From: Planococcus citri
Lineage: Eukaryota; Arthropoda; Insecta; Hemiptera; Pseudococcidae
Length of the DNA stretch: 64,000 nt
Assembly (NCBI RefSeq): GCF_950023065.1
Contig: NC_088679.1
Span: forward strand, 43,214,001-43,278,000
Reading direction: 5' to 3'
Positions 39,213 to 52,124 of this stretch are shown piece by piece. Below the pieces are notes generated by a model. The model saw only the letters and a list, made by a program, of their open reading frames with translations. It did not search any database and was not told the DNA's origin. A program made the position numbers and the translations under genes. Position 1 is the stretch's first letter. Each line of letters opens with the position of its first letter.

Positions 39213-42200
39213 TAAGAAAGAACTACAAAACTGAATCCAGATGACAGAAATGAAACTTATATTATCACAGGACAGAAACATGAATTGTAACTAAGATCAA
39301 GATTTGAAATTCCAGCCTCAATCTGTGGAAAAGTGTAAAAAGATGGATTGGGATAAGAACATCTTGAATTTGACGAAAATTGGAAAACGTTTCAGACTTT
39401 TAGGTTCGAATAGAAGATCCCAAACAAAATGAAAAATTTTTGAGTCTTCTGGCCAAACAGTGTATGTTGAGCAAGAGGTTCTCACAGTAGTGTAATTTTT
39501 TAAGGCACAAAACAGAGTTATTCACGAGTAAATACGTGTATGAAAATGCTCTCAGTATTGAAATTTTTGGGTCATACACCTGCCTATACTTACACAGGAA
39601 ACCTGCCAATTTCAACAGAAAAATCGCAAGAAAATGTTTGGATACGAATTTTAAAGAACAAATAAAAAATGTGGAGAGGAAAAAATGCCAAATTTGCATA
39701 AAATTATGAGTAGCAAGGCAGGTGATTTTTAACATTTTTTCTCAAAAGAAAAAAATTGTGGTTTAGCAATGTTTAAAAAATGTCAGACTATCATTAAATT
39801 GAAAACCTCAAATCTGAAATTGAGCGACAGAAAAGTGGTATAGGTAGCTGGCTAGCTGCCTGCAGGTAATTTCTTGTATTCCAAAATCAAAACCGAAAAT
39901 GTTTCGCTCATCTGCTTTTTAAGCAATTGCGCATTGAGAAAGAAAAATTCATTTTTCCAGCTGCGATACCCCCCTCCCCCCTTCAAACAAAAGATCTGTT
40001 TGTACCTCCTTCAATTTTCAAGTTGATCAAAAAGTCATAGATATAGGTAGGTATTACCTATACAATGAGATTTCGCTAATTTCGTGTGGTAAAAATCGGT
40101 TTTGGTTTTTATAGGTATCTACTTTTAAAATTTTTTTAATCATTCGCGAACATTAGTCCGTCAACAAGTGACTCAGAAGTGATTTTAAAATATGAAAAAT
40201 GCACTTGCTCCTACGTCAAGTTTAATTTGGCGCTACATTGTAGAGTAAGTATAAAATAAAAGCAAAACGCCCACAGATAATTAATAACGCGTAAAAATGT
40301 TTCGCAATTTTGTAGTCTATACTTACAAAAGTTTTTGAAAAGACTCGGCAGATATATGACTTTATAACTAAGTATACCCTCTTCTCATCCTCTTCCTAAT
40401 GGCGCAAGTCGGATTAAAATAAGTATGAAGAAAATAAAATTTAAATATTCAATTGACATCGTGGTTTGGTTCTTTTCAATTAGTTACGTTGGCTAATTAT
40501 GCCAAAGCCAACTGTTTGCGTATTCAGGAAAGAAGACAATACCAGGATGTGCGCTCTTATGGGTCATACAATGTACTCCGATACCCTGACCCTCCTTTTT
40601 GTAAATTTTAATTTCGTTCTAATTACTGTCATCGATGATGATTAATTAACAATCATAAGACGCGAAATGAGGTACATAGTATGTAAATTAAAAATGCTCA
40701 ATTATGAAAGTAGCAATTGAAACTATTGAATATGTAAATGCGCGTGAAAAAATTTTTCATTAAATTATCCAACGTAGGTACACAGTACACACACCTATAG
40801 GTACCTATATGCAATGCATCAGCGAGTTAAGTGACGTAAGTAGAGAAGCCTATTCAAACTTCTCGGTCTTCATCGTCCTTTTTTTCAGAGTGTCAACGAT
40901 TAATGCGAAAAATTATTTATTACTTTTTTCATTATTTAAAGGAGGGTAGGGGAGAGGCTACTAGGTACTTATTTGTAAAATGAAATATCTCGTCGAATTT
41001 CTAATGCAGATTTTCTCGTGTTTAGTAAAATTCATCCTTTCTTTCCTCTTCTCTTCTTGGCAATAAAACTACCATTTGCAATGCTCATTTAAATTTAATT
41101 ATGCAATTTTATGCATTTTTACTTAGGTACCTAAGTAGGTAAGTGTACTTATATGTTTTTTGTTGTTTTCTCTGTTACGTAATGTTAACTCATGAAGTCA
41201 TGAATCTTTTGACGCCACTTTGTTAAATTTGAAAATTTGTCCATTCCTAGTCGGAAAATTTTACCAAAATGAAGTATCACCAATCACCTATATGAAGATG
41301 TCCGATGTTAACTTCGCAAGGCGGCTCAGTATTGAAAGAGAGGTAAAAAAAACACACAGAGGTGTTAATGAGGTACATCGACAAGTCTACATTGTTGTTC
41401 AGGTAGGTAGGTATATTTGCATAAGGTATTAGGTACCCATCTTCGAATATCAATCAGCTCCTGTTTAATCCATGATAGGAACTTATGCACGCGAAATGCA
41501 AACTAATATAAAGTCACATAGCTCTAGAGCTAAGCTAATTAGCTGACGTAAATAATTTTCGTTACTCGTTAATTATTTTCTCAAACAAAATACTTTAGTT
41601 TTGAATATTTTGTAAGCTGAAGCCCTGTAATTCACAAAAAGCCGACACTATTTATCATTGCGATTGGCTAGAATACAAAGTTTTCCCATGTAATGTTTAT
41701 TTAGCGTACAACGTTTAACACATCTCGGTATTTAGACTGCCTAATGCCTATATATTTTACTTCTTAGTTGATAAGTTTGCGTCGTTTATGTAATTATAAT
41801 TAATGTGACGATGTGTTTATATTCTTGACGTTGCTATCTCATAAAAGTATAGGTATCAAAAAAACACCAATTTGCTGACATTATGGTTTACCTAGTGTTT
41901 GAAAATTTGCCGAACCACTGAATCATGTGAGAGAAAAATACATCATATATGTAACCAGTTGCGTGTGTGGTAATGTACAACAATAAAGATACCAACATTC
42001 TTTAGCGTACATTTCAGAGAAGATCAGGAAAGGCGAAATGAAGAGAAAAATTCTACGTAAGTTTCTATAAATGTTACTCGTTGGATTACCTACTCACAAA
42101 GTAGGTGTATTTGCTGAGACAGAAAGTATTCATGTACATAAGTAAATGCATGCCTATTTTTTATTGACTTTGAGTGAATTATGAAATCAATACCTTGATT

Positions 42201-42500
42201 ACCTATCTCTAATTCACAATACAATGTAGGTATAGATAATCATAGTTGCGTGTGCTTATGTATGTACTACTACACAAGCATACAACTGTGTGGCTTTTTG
42301 TACCTACTTGACTGTTACTATAATGATGATAGTCTAGGTAAATAAACAATAATAAAAATCAAATATTCGATTTGAGTGTACAAAGATTCAAAGAAGGTGT
42401 AAGATACAGTTTCGGGATTTACGATTATGTTATATCAGATACCTACTTACTTGTCAACTCAATTTCTTCTTATTTCATTATTGGAAAGAAAGAATAAGTA

Positions 42501-42520
42501 TAGGTAGGTAGGTAGGTAGG
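42501..42520 (+). repeat. TAGG tetranucleotide microsatellite
   Basis: Five perfect TAGG units inside Dr/msh intron 1, the longest pure run of the word that is scattered across the whole window. Confidence 0.9.
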
Positions 42521-43391
42521 TGCCTAGCATAATATTGTGGATTTTCCATAATATTGTGGATTTTCTGACTCAGATATAATTTTATAAACTTTTTCCAAGT
42601 TTTTCTGATAATGAAACAAAAATCAGATTGAATCATTCTCGAATTTGCATTAATTAGTAATGAGCTTTGCTCTTTATACTATTCTCATTTCGTAATGAAT
42701 TTTAATTTCGATTTACCAAACGTGGCGGTGGTGGGCCGGTTGCGCTATTAGTAATTACCCGTGATAATTAACATATTATAATGAAAATTAAGATTAACCT
42801 TCAGTTTAATATTTGAGAATTCAGTTAAATTACAATTGCGTAGAATTTGTAGGTGTTTGAACCTTTTTTTTTTATCAGTAGGTACTTCAGCGAAACGAAA
42901 AAGTATTTGCAATTTGTCTTCTGAGACATTATGGGCTAGTAATGATTGAATCGGGGGATTTGTTTTTAATAATGCGTAGGTTGAAGTTTCAAAATTAAGG
43001 AAGATATCATAATTTATTCAGCAGGATTTTTGGAGAAAAATTAAATTAGAAATATATCTCGTATATAGATATATGGTACCTATTCATGTTCACCCAGGGA
43101 GAAATGACAGAATCTAATCAGATATTATCAGATTAAATTAATCCAGGATATGTAGGAATCTGATTTCATCAAATCAAATCTGATCAAATATGTGCATGTA
43201 AACTGATCCGAGCAAGGATGGATTTACGTACAGGCAATTAAAGGCAGCTACTCGTATGTACCTACGTGTGGCAGATTTTAGAGGGCGGCAGTTTTTGAGC
43301 TAATTTTTTATGTTCATTCATTTGCCAAAAAATAAAAAGTTACATATTTGTATCAAAATGCATTCTTGATGAAGATTTGTGAACTCTTCTA

Positions 43392-43532
43392 AATAAATTG
43401 ATTCAGGAACAATTTTCCAAAATCTACTTCTACCTGCTTGAATAAAGAAACTTTTTTTTTCAAAATTACCTACTCGATTGTCAGAAGAGAAAGATATTCA
43501 TGTAGGTATTTTGGAAAATTGTTCCTAAATTA
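43392..43532. repeat. Short inverted repeat, about 28-bp arms
   Basis: GATTCAGGAACAATTTTCC plus adjoining bases near 43399-43427 is inverted at about 43502-43532, with about 75 bp between. A probable decayed MITE; no target duplication could be assigned. Confidence 0.5.
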
Positions 43533-45074
43533 ATGCAAAGGAACGCGAATAAAACTGGTACGAGTGAGTGCCTCAAACTTCATTAGAGCCTCTTCAAGGA
43601 AATTTTGTACAAAACCATAAATTTAAAAATCCATTGGAAAGCTTCACGGCGGTTCAAACCTAACATCCAGTTATAGTTTGGAAAATCAAAAATTTCATAT
43701 GCCAAACAAAATTTTAAAAATTTCTCGAAAATTGTTTTCAAATACTTACATATTCAAAGATTTTCTCCAAACTAGTTATTTTTTCAAAATTTTTCAGCAG
43801 TAAAAATTTTAAATTGAAAAAGCAGCAGTTTGAAAAATTTCTTTGGATGATTTTGTCAAATTGAATCACCCATCAAAATTTCTTTACGTATACAGATGTT
43901 TTTTTGTTTTTTCAAAAATGTAAAGAATCAATTTGAAACAATCAATGATATTTTTTGAAAAGTCTTTGTGGTCCATGGTTCATTCTGAATCGAAAGAAAT
44001 TGAAATGCATGATTATGGGGGGGGGGGTGGCAATTTTTAGTCTGCTTAATGACGTGAATTACTCGTACGTTAAATCCGTTCCTGTCAGAACGCATCACTT
44101 TCTCTATAGTATAGGAAAGATCTGTTCATATATCAGCACATGTCAACAGTTCAGATCTGCTCAGATATCTACGGCCGATTTCCTGACCTGATCAGATGAA
44201 ACCATTTCCTCTGATGAGTCTCTTTTGGCTCTTCTTATTTGAACTAAAATTGTGATTGGTTGATTGTTTATTATCATAAGAAAGAAATTAAAAAATGTAC
44301 CTACTTATACCTTATCTACCTATTGCATCGTAAATCGTATAGGTAAATTATACTTGGAAAAAAACACGTTCTTCTCAACTTTTGGTTCAAATTAAGCCAA
44401 TAAGTATAGCTATACTTGTACTCAACTTTGAAAAAAAAATATTCTGTGATAAAAATTATTGGGAGGGGAAAAAAAGAACATTTCGAGTGTTCTCAGGTTT
44501 TCAAAAAAGCCATCATTTTTGAAGAGTTTCTCTCCTCCAACCCAAATTTCATCTGTGAGATTAAATAGGTATTGACTATTTGTTCAAATGCAGAAAAGAA
44601 AGCTATTTTTTGCTACCTCCTCCATGCAGCTTGGTTCTACATTCAGACTATTGAGAAATTAGAAAATATTATTTTTTCTGAGCTTCAAACATACCTAACT
44701 CTTCTTTTTTTCCATATTTTAGATGACTATATACTTAACCTACAGATCAAACATGAGCATGAATTAAAGTACCTAAGTAGATATGATTTCTTGGGTGCAT
44801 TATATTAAAATTGATTAATTTCACATCATTTTCTGTCTATATGTACCTTCTTTTTTCGGAACTTCACTCTGTCCCCGGAGAATGTCCATAAATCAGTTTA
44901 GTTGACATTAAGAAAATCACCTCATAACTAACCAGGCAAGAGGCAAGGGGCAAGTTTCCTCTCGAAATAATACTGAGAAGTTGTGATCTTAACGGGAAAA
45001 GTTGTATATAGGAGGTAACTTGGTTATAGATAGAATTTGTAAAATTAATTTATTTGTTTTTTATAGAAGATGTA

Positions 45075-45280
45075 CGGGTGGCCCAAAAGTCTTTGACAGT
45101 TTTTTTTTCTAGTGGTTCACATTTATGCCTCCGTATGTTCTCCTTCAATTAGAAAAACTATGCAACCAATACACCCCGAGAAAGTGGTGGTTGCATAATT
45201 TTTCTTATTGAAGGAGAACATACAGAGGCATATGTGAACCACCAAAAACGCAACCGGTCACAGACTTTTGGGCCACCCAG
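45075..45280. mobile_element. Mariner-type MITE, 206 bp (in intron 1)
   Basis: The ends CGGGTGGCCCAAAAGTC and, from the other side, CTGGGTGGCCCAAAAGTC are flanked by TA at 45073-45074 and 45281-45282. A second inverted pair inside (about 45114-45157 and 45205-45244, with GGTTCACAT and GAAGGAGAACATAC) makes most of the element fold back. Confidence 0.8.
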
Positions 45281-48200
45281 TACTCGTAAGTAGATGATTA
45301 GAGTAGGTAAATTCACTGAAAAAGGATATTTTCCGCATACTTCTCATAACATCTCGCTTACTTCCACCCTTTACCTCTCTGATTTAGCTTTATTAAATTT
45401 CTGAAAACAGGTACCACAACTAATTAGGCCTAATTATACTCGTACATAAGTATTTCGGAATCTTGAAAAAAAATGTGTAGACCATCAAACAGCCCCTAGA
45501 CCCTTTCATTCATTCCCATCAAGCAACTATAAACAATGAGACCTCCTTTGATCAAAATTAATTCATCAGAAGAAAAATACTTATCGATTATTCTCAATTC
45601 CATATCTAAATTGTTTCTTAGTAGGTAGGTGTAGGTAACCATGTACCACCTAATTTCGAAATTTCCCACATACGAGTGTAAAATAAATAGTCTATAAAAT
45701 TGAAACATGTATGTAACTAAACTTTGTTCAAAAGTACCCAGCTAATTCAGCATGGTTAATTTTTCACTCATGTGGCGCTTCTTATCAAAACTTTAACACA
45801 AAACATTTAATGAAATTTAATATGTGGTCGATTTACGCGCTAGAAAAAATTACTCATATTATCGATTCTAAGAAAAGTAAGTCAAATAAGAGCGCTCAAT
45901 AATATAAGTTATAAGAAACTATATTCGAATTTCGAGCTTTTAGATACCTATCTACTTTATGAGTAATGAGGCGTGAAAATTAAACTTAGGTACCTTACCT
46001 ACCTAATCACGTTTCGGTGTTATGATAATTGATACGTAAGTAGATAGGTAAGTCTAAGTATAATATAATTGTACAATTCAAATAATAAACTAAACGGATA
46101 ATCGCTAATTATTTGGTTTATTTTCTTGGAAAGTTATGACTTTGTAGTAAAGACCTACTTAGTTCGTTGTGTAAGGGTCATTTGCAAACAGATGATAACA
46201 TGAAAATCGATGCATGTACCTAAGCTTAATTATGTTGTAGTCTACACCTTCGAGGAGCCATGCCGGCATGCCGCGTGGTGACTATATTATTATCTATGAA
46301 AACCTGAAAACTTTGTGAAATTCGTGCACATTGTGTGGGCGTTTTTGTTATTAGTTCACACTTTTGAACTTCAATTGCTCAGAAAAAAGAAAAAAAAACT
46401 CGGTTGCATGCAATATACCACAATCAACAGGAGATTAATTTACGATCCTTTTATGAGGAGACTTTTGAGTCAAATGCCGAAAGAGCACATTGTGTCGGTG
46501 TTTGTATTTAGATATGTATCCCTAAGTATGTATTGTGTACGAAGTCGTTTATTTGTGTTTTCTTTCTTTCTTTTTTTTTTACTGGTCTATTCAAAACTAA
46601 GAATACCACTAGGAAACAGTTGTAAGCATAACAATATACCTAATGGCGAGACTGGAGACAAAGATGTGCGGTTTTTTGGTCTGCTAGATAATACAAATGT
46701 AATAAAACTTTTTGAAAAGGTCGCGTATAAACAAAAAGAAAAACACGTGAATAAAATGGTCAACCAAGTATTTGTTACATAAAATGCCAACTTTTTGGAT
46801 AGAATACAGTCTCAAGTGGGTTCTTGCCGAATGCCGAAAGCCTTTCGAATCAAGTATAACTATATAGCTAGGTAACTTACTGAGAGCTGTTAGCTGATCG
46901 ACGAACTTGAGAAGAAAATGCTTGCGTGTAATCTTATCTATATGGGCCAGAACCTTAAATCCGGGAATTTCGGGTGTGAACGAAATTTCGTAGAATTCCT
47001 TTTAAAATTTGAAGAAAAGGGTGATTACACCATGTAACGTCATTCAATATAAATTCATTGAGAAAAAGTTGCAGAATTATTCATTTGATACCTACAGAAT
47101 AAATTTCTGAGGATCAGGATGATTAATCAAATAACTACATAGGTAAAGTGTGATGCTGGCTAATACTTCTGTCATTTCAAGAATTTAGATTGGTAGGTAT
47201 TAAACATTTAAAAATTGTGTTCGATAACTCAAAATTTGATTCTTTCAATAGGTAGGTGTCAGATGAGGATAACATTATTTTTAGTGAACCTTTCAGCAAG
47301 TTCTCAATTAAAGTTGACCGGTTGGCAGTCTGACGAGTAGTCTTGTCTTGCTGTCAGGAAAATTTGCGGAATTTTTTTTTCAACCATCGCTGTCTAATAA
47401 TCTTTTGAGTTTTTTTTTACGAGTGATTTGGAAAGAATTTATTCAGCTGGTTAAACGAGAAGGATGGTGAAAGAAAGATGCAACTCGCCTTTTTAAAGCT
47501 AACAACTTGAAAAAATTGACTCTAAAGCTAAAAAAATTTTTTCCGAGGGAAACATTTTCAAAAATTTCATTGAAAATAGATAGAAAGTTTGATAATTGGG
47601 GGAGGGGGGAATGAAGCTTTCACGAAGAGTTGAAAATGATATCGATTAGGTAGCACAAAAGTGGCACATTACCTTACCTTATACGCACGTACGTATTTTT
47701 GAAATCTCTACGAGTACCTATACGTAAATAATTATCGATTTTACTGCTGAAAGTAAATTTTCCAGTTCACAGTGGAAATCTTTCCAAAACTCTTTTTTAA
47801 AGAAATGTAGGTAACTTTTAAAAACCTTCACCAAATTCTCGATATTCTTCAAATTTGACAAGTAAGTAGATAATCTGCAGCTTTGAGAATGGTTATAGGT
47901 ACTTCTCCTTGCCATCCTTCTCACGAATTCAACATGGTTTTAATCATCAAACCATCAATTTACCATCAATATATAAAATTCTAACCAGCATGTTTAAATT
48001 ATGTACAAAGAAGCATGAATTTCACATAGAAAATTCAACAGGCAATGGCTTTGTTATTGGAGCATTGGAAATGAAATTAATAAATTACTCGAAATCTGAA
48101 ATTCTGTCAAGATTGAGCCTCTTCCTGCCACTTCTTCAGAGACGCAACGTTACGAATTCATATACTTACACCAAATTTTTTTGGCAATAAATAATTGGTT

Positions 48201-48671
48201 CTTGAAAAATTTCCCATCTGAACTGGACTTTTAAATTGGATTTTTAGTTAGTCAGAAAATATCTGATCACGAAGATCCAGAATTATTTAAATACCTCCCC
48301 TTCCTCCTCTCGGTTTTCAGCAGTTCAACACTTCTGCAAACATGACCATAAGAGCTTCTTTGGTAGGTAAGTAAATATGTATATCACCGAATACTGTAGT
48401 TCTGCTTACACTTGAATGGCAGAACAAAAGGGTTGAAAACATTTTGAAAAAATGAAATGTGTAGGTAGCAGTAAGTAGCACTTTCAAGTTGATCAGAAAT
48501 TATGAACACTTTTGGAAGTTTTGGACACATAGGTGAATACGAATGACACCAGAGTCTAATACACAGATACTTAATACCCACTTATCAAAAACATGGGTAA
48601 GTTGGACTATTCAGGAGAATAGTTAAGTTATCAAAAAAACACTGTTAAGTATCGATATGAATTAAGCTTAC

Positions 48672-49284
48672 CTGGCGAGTTTGAAAGTGTATTGGTGAAC
48701 GATGGAAAAACCGAAGACGTAGGATTGTAGGGTCCATGAACAGAGGGCCAAGTAGACGAATGCTGCAATCCGGCCGAATATGCTGCGGCGGCTGCGGCCA
48801 AAGCGCTAAAAGGTGTAGGTCTGACCGGAGTAACCGGCTGCGATCCGAGCATAAACCTCGCAGCCATGATGCTGGAAGCGGGATTTTGTAAAAATGAATT
48901 CAACGAATGAGGCGGCGTTCTCGAATTTTCCGGACTAGATCTTTTGACGGCTTCGACGTCGATATTTTCGTCATCGTCTGCCGAATCCATTTCCAAATCG
49001 TCGTCATTTTCTGGGATATCATCTTCGGAAGACACGACCGGTTGTTCCGGCAAAGGCGAAGGTGTTTTGCGATTTCGCGTATCGGCCAAAAGGGCAGCTA
49101 CGCTGAAATTTATATGGTTAGCTCCGCGATTGTTGGAGCAGTCTTGATTTCGGCCCAAATTCAACGTCAGCTTCCGGTGATTGTCTGCATCTTCCAGAGG
49201 CGAAGTGGTCGAATTCATCTGTGCTCTTTCAACAGCGAATTGTTTTGAGTATGTAAATATAGTCATGCTAGCGGGCTCAAGCAT
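48672..49284 (-). CDS. Dr: Dr/msh exon 1: N-terminal repression region
   Basis: Residues 1-204 plus one base of codon 205. The first ATG of the frame (49284-49282) gives MLEPASMTIF; a second Met lies at residue 7. Residues 60-68 read FSVAALLAD, an Eh1-type motif that binds Groucho-class corepressors in Msx and Engrailed proteins. Residues 86-109 are strongly acidic. Residues 162-168 carry an alanine run (ALAAAAAA), followed by a Ser/Pro/Tyr-rich stretch. The exon ends CCAG before the donor GTAAGC. G+C and codon use are visibly higher than in flanking DNA, as expected for a real exon. Assignment to Msx follows from the Eh1 motif and the in-phase join to exon 2. Confidence 0.93.
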
Positions 49285-51100
49285 GAGATTATTGGCCGAA
49301 AAGAAAAAATTATGATGAAAAAATTGCGATCGATCGGCGCGAGCGGAACAAACTCGATCAATTCGAAAACTATACTACAGGAATTGATTATTTAGACTAT
49401 ACAGAATATTAAAAGTTTAAGTTCGCGAATTCTTTGACACGAATCACTATCATTTTGAGTTTAATAATTATATACACCGGCATGTAGAAGGAAAACCAGA
49501 AAAAAAAACGCACTCGTTACCGAAAATTGAAAATTCAAACTTACATTTGTTATAACGTGGACCGGTAATCCATACCACACCGTTCTACTTTTGAAACTGA
49601 TACGAACTGCTGCTGTAACTTGGCTACAGTTACCATTGAAAGATACTCTCCATATGCACGCCTATGGGCGGACTAAACAATTTTCGAAGGAGGAGCATTC
49701 GACCGATAATATTTTCCCTTTTACCCGTCCGCAAACGTCTCCATTTTGAAGCAACGATTTTTCATACGGAACGTTCAAATTAGCATTTTCCCTATCCACA
49801 AGGAAAACAATGCGTAACAAGGTTTTTTTTACGCGTACGTGTTTTATATAAGTGTTTGTTATTGTAGGTGTTATTTTCGCGCGCGGATTCCGCTTTAATT
49901 TTCTCGTTCTTTTTTCTTCTTTCTGGCTCACTATTAGGTACATATTTCGCTGGGCAGCGTTTTATCTTATTTGCTAGTTGGTAATTAATCGTTCGAGTAA
50001 TTTTTTCACACCGGTGGATCGTAATTTTAAATCGATTTTTGGGGTAGGTGCTTGTGACGGAGCCTCTCGAAGGAGTTCGGGGAAAATGAAAATGTATAAT
50101 TTTCACTGTTGAATTAAACGAAGATTATTACGAGTTCGTGATAATGAAACTAGGTACCTACCTATACCTGTACATTTCATTAAGTACCATACCTTCAATT
50201 TTATTTTTCGCATTATTTATTTTTTATTGTAGTATAAAGACTTCTGAATAAGGTACATTTAACAGGCTTACTTATTTGTTATCCTATAGCCTTTATTATA
50301 GGTACGTATTACATGTAGGTCTATATACAGGAACTAACTACGTAGGTAAGTCTGTATACACGATGATGGGACGACCTTTCGTGTAAATTTATTAACACTA
50401 TGCTACGTTGCATGGTTATACCCCAACCCCGCACGCCAGCACTACTATCCCTTTCGATAATATGCCTACTTAATTAAAACCATACGAGGTATTTAAGCTC
50501 TGACGAAGGTAAAAACGAATTTCACTTGTAAAACGGATGCGATGACTTATAAAATCAGTTCTAATTATTCGTGAATATTATGCCCTTTTCTTGTTATATC
50601 GCGCGATAATTGATGGGTGTGTAATATATGGCGCAACGTAGAAATTAATTGGCGCTAAAGCGACGCTGAAATGTTTCACACGTATTTAGGTACTTCTCGA
50701 GTTTCTTCGTCCCCTTCATCTCATACCTAAAGCAGATTTAGAGGCATCTAATATCTAGCGACTTTTGAGTACTTTGGTATATGATTTGTAAATGTTTGAG
50801 TGTAGGTAAATTTTTTTGTTAGATGTTATGATTGAATAGGTACACACCGAGAAAAAAAATGTATTAGAAATCACTATATTTTATATTGGAAGTGTCAACC
50901 ACGTTTTTATTGTAAAAAATAACACATACTTACCTATATAGGTAGGTATAGGTAGCGATAACAATTTTGTAGAGGGGATTTTTTACTTCATTTTAGTTGT
51001 GTGGGGATCTTTTTGCAGGAAGAGGGGGAGGATACAAGGTACCTAGCTACCTACATTACGATCGATTCTGAAAAAAAATCCCAAGGTTTTTGATAAAATT
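49285..51100 (-). promoter_or_regulatory. 5' flank of Dr/msh: probable 5' untranslated region and promoter (unmapped)
   Basis: The stretch immediately upstream of the start codon, especially about 49540-50110, is less AT-rich and nearly free of repeat words until 50150, where TAGGTACC words resume. A promoter and leader are expected here by position. No TATA box, initiator or leader exon can be assigned with confidence. Confidence 0.35.
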
Positions 51101-51119
51101 CAATGCTGTCCTTAAGAAT

Positions 51120-52025
51120 TGATTACGAAAGTCACCCATATGAAGAATTTTAACTTCGAAGGTGGTTCTGGAGGGGGGGGTGGACATTTTTGGAAAAATT
51201 TTGGTTTTTTTTGCTCTATAGCCCTAATCCAGCCTGTTTTGGAAAAATAGTCCAGTCTCAAAAAATAGTATCTGAGGTTCTACTTCAACCTGTAGATCAT
51301 TATTGCCATCAAAATCCAAGACCACTTTCAGGGTTCTACTAAACGGCTGAAAATTCGTAAGCATACCCAGGTACATGCGTACATTGTTGGTATTATACAA
51401 TACATATATCGTACCTACGTCCTACATAGGTACCTAATTGTATTTTTAAAATATTTTGTTCTCAAATATTGAATTAGAATTTTCTCAAAACATCGAAATA
51501 CCTATATTATTGTTCCTGAAACTATAGGGGAATATTTTGGAATAAAATTTCAGAAATTTGAAAGCATTTGGTTGTTATTTTTGTTCTTAGAAATTTGGCA
51601 GTAAGTATAATATTCAAAAATTGGCATCCACCGTTGATATTCCAAAATATTCCCTCGATTTCAAAAATGATTTCTCTCAGTGTTTTGGCAAGGTCAAGTA
51701 GGTAATGCGAATGTGTAAGTAGGTATAAATAACTTATTTGAGAAGAAAAAAATTCCAAAACACGAATTTACCCAAAAAGAAGCAGTTGCCGGAACCCTAA
51801 AAATGCTATGGGATTTTGATGGCAATGCCTTGGGTTGACATCAGAATCTGAAAAATACATATATATATAACATCGTTTGGGACTGAACCATTTCTTCCAA
51901 AACAAGTTTGGTAAGGGCTAGATTAAAACCACGATTTTTTCGAAAAAAAATTTTCTTTCGAGGACTCATATCTGCCCTCCAAAAACACCTCCGAGGCTGA
52001 AAATTTTGCAGGGTGACTTTCAACT
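51120..52025. mobile_element. Diverged fold-back element with about 240-bp arms
   Basis: Blocks at about 51120-51360 recur inverted at about 51780-52025. GCCATCAAAATCC near 51304 matches GGATTTTGATGGC near 51813. AGCCCTAATCCAGCCTGTTTTGG near 51221-51243 matches the inverse of the segment near 51895-51925. GAGGGGGGGGTGGACA near 51171 faces the inverted block at about 51970-51985. Outer ends and target duplication are not resolved. Confidence 0.55.
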
Positions 52026-52124
52026 CAAAATGAAAGTCTCTATACTGAATATGGTGTAATTCTTTCACCTCCACTTTTTTTGTGATCCACCCTAAACTAT
52101 ACCTACTCTTACCTACTTGTTATA

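Larger units (their letters stand above)
27595..48671 (-). other. Dr: Dr/msh intron 1 (21,077 bp, phase 1)
   Basis: Defined by donor GTAAGC at 48671-48666 and acceptor TTACAG ending at 27595. The split codon G|AT restores Asp205. The intron is largely unique AT-rich sequence, with these insertions: 30023-30070, about 32920-33600, 38972-39212 and 45075-45280. Low-repeat, well-mixed segments such as about 36050-36520 and 38230-38420 are the best places to look for embryonic enhancers. No additional conserved exon was recognised, and the phases do not require one. Confidence 0.85.
26001..49284 (-). other. Dr: Gene: muscle segment homeobox / Drop (Msx class), whole coding span
   Basis: Three coding exons (49284-48672, 27594-27407, 26357-26001) join to 1,158 nt, encoding 385 residues plus TAA. 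Intron 1 is 21,077 bp (donor GTAAGC at 48671, acceptor TTACAG ending at 27595, phase 1). Intron 2 is 1,049 bp (donor GTACAA at 27406, acceptor TGTGCAG ending at 26358, phase 0). Phases match and the frame stays open throughout. Msx proteins are nuclear homeodomain repressors. In Drosophila the orthologue patterns the dorsal neuroectoderm and muscle. The start is the first ATG of the open frame; a second Met six codons in is possible. Untranslated exons cannot be located. The first minus-strand AATAAA I noticed is near 24677-24672, so the 3' untranslated region is undefined. Confidence 0.93.

Noticed and set aside
43120..44215. Clusters of ATCAGAT/ATCTGATC words at about 43120-43200 and 44100-44215
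   Set aside because: They could be diverged ends of one element, but no consistent inverted pairing or target duplication was visible.
48907..49248. Plus-strand frames of 113 and 67 codons
   Set aside because: They are antisense shadows of Dr/msh exon 1, which is a recognisable coding exon on the minus strand.
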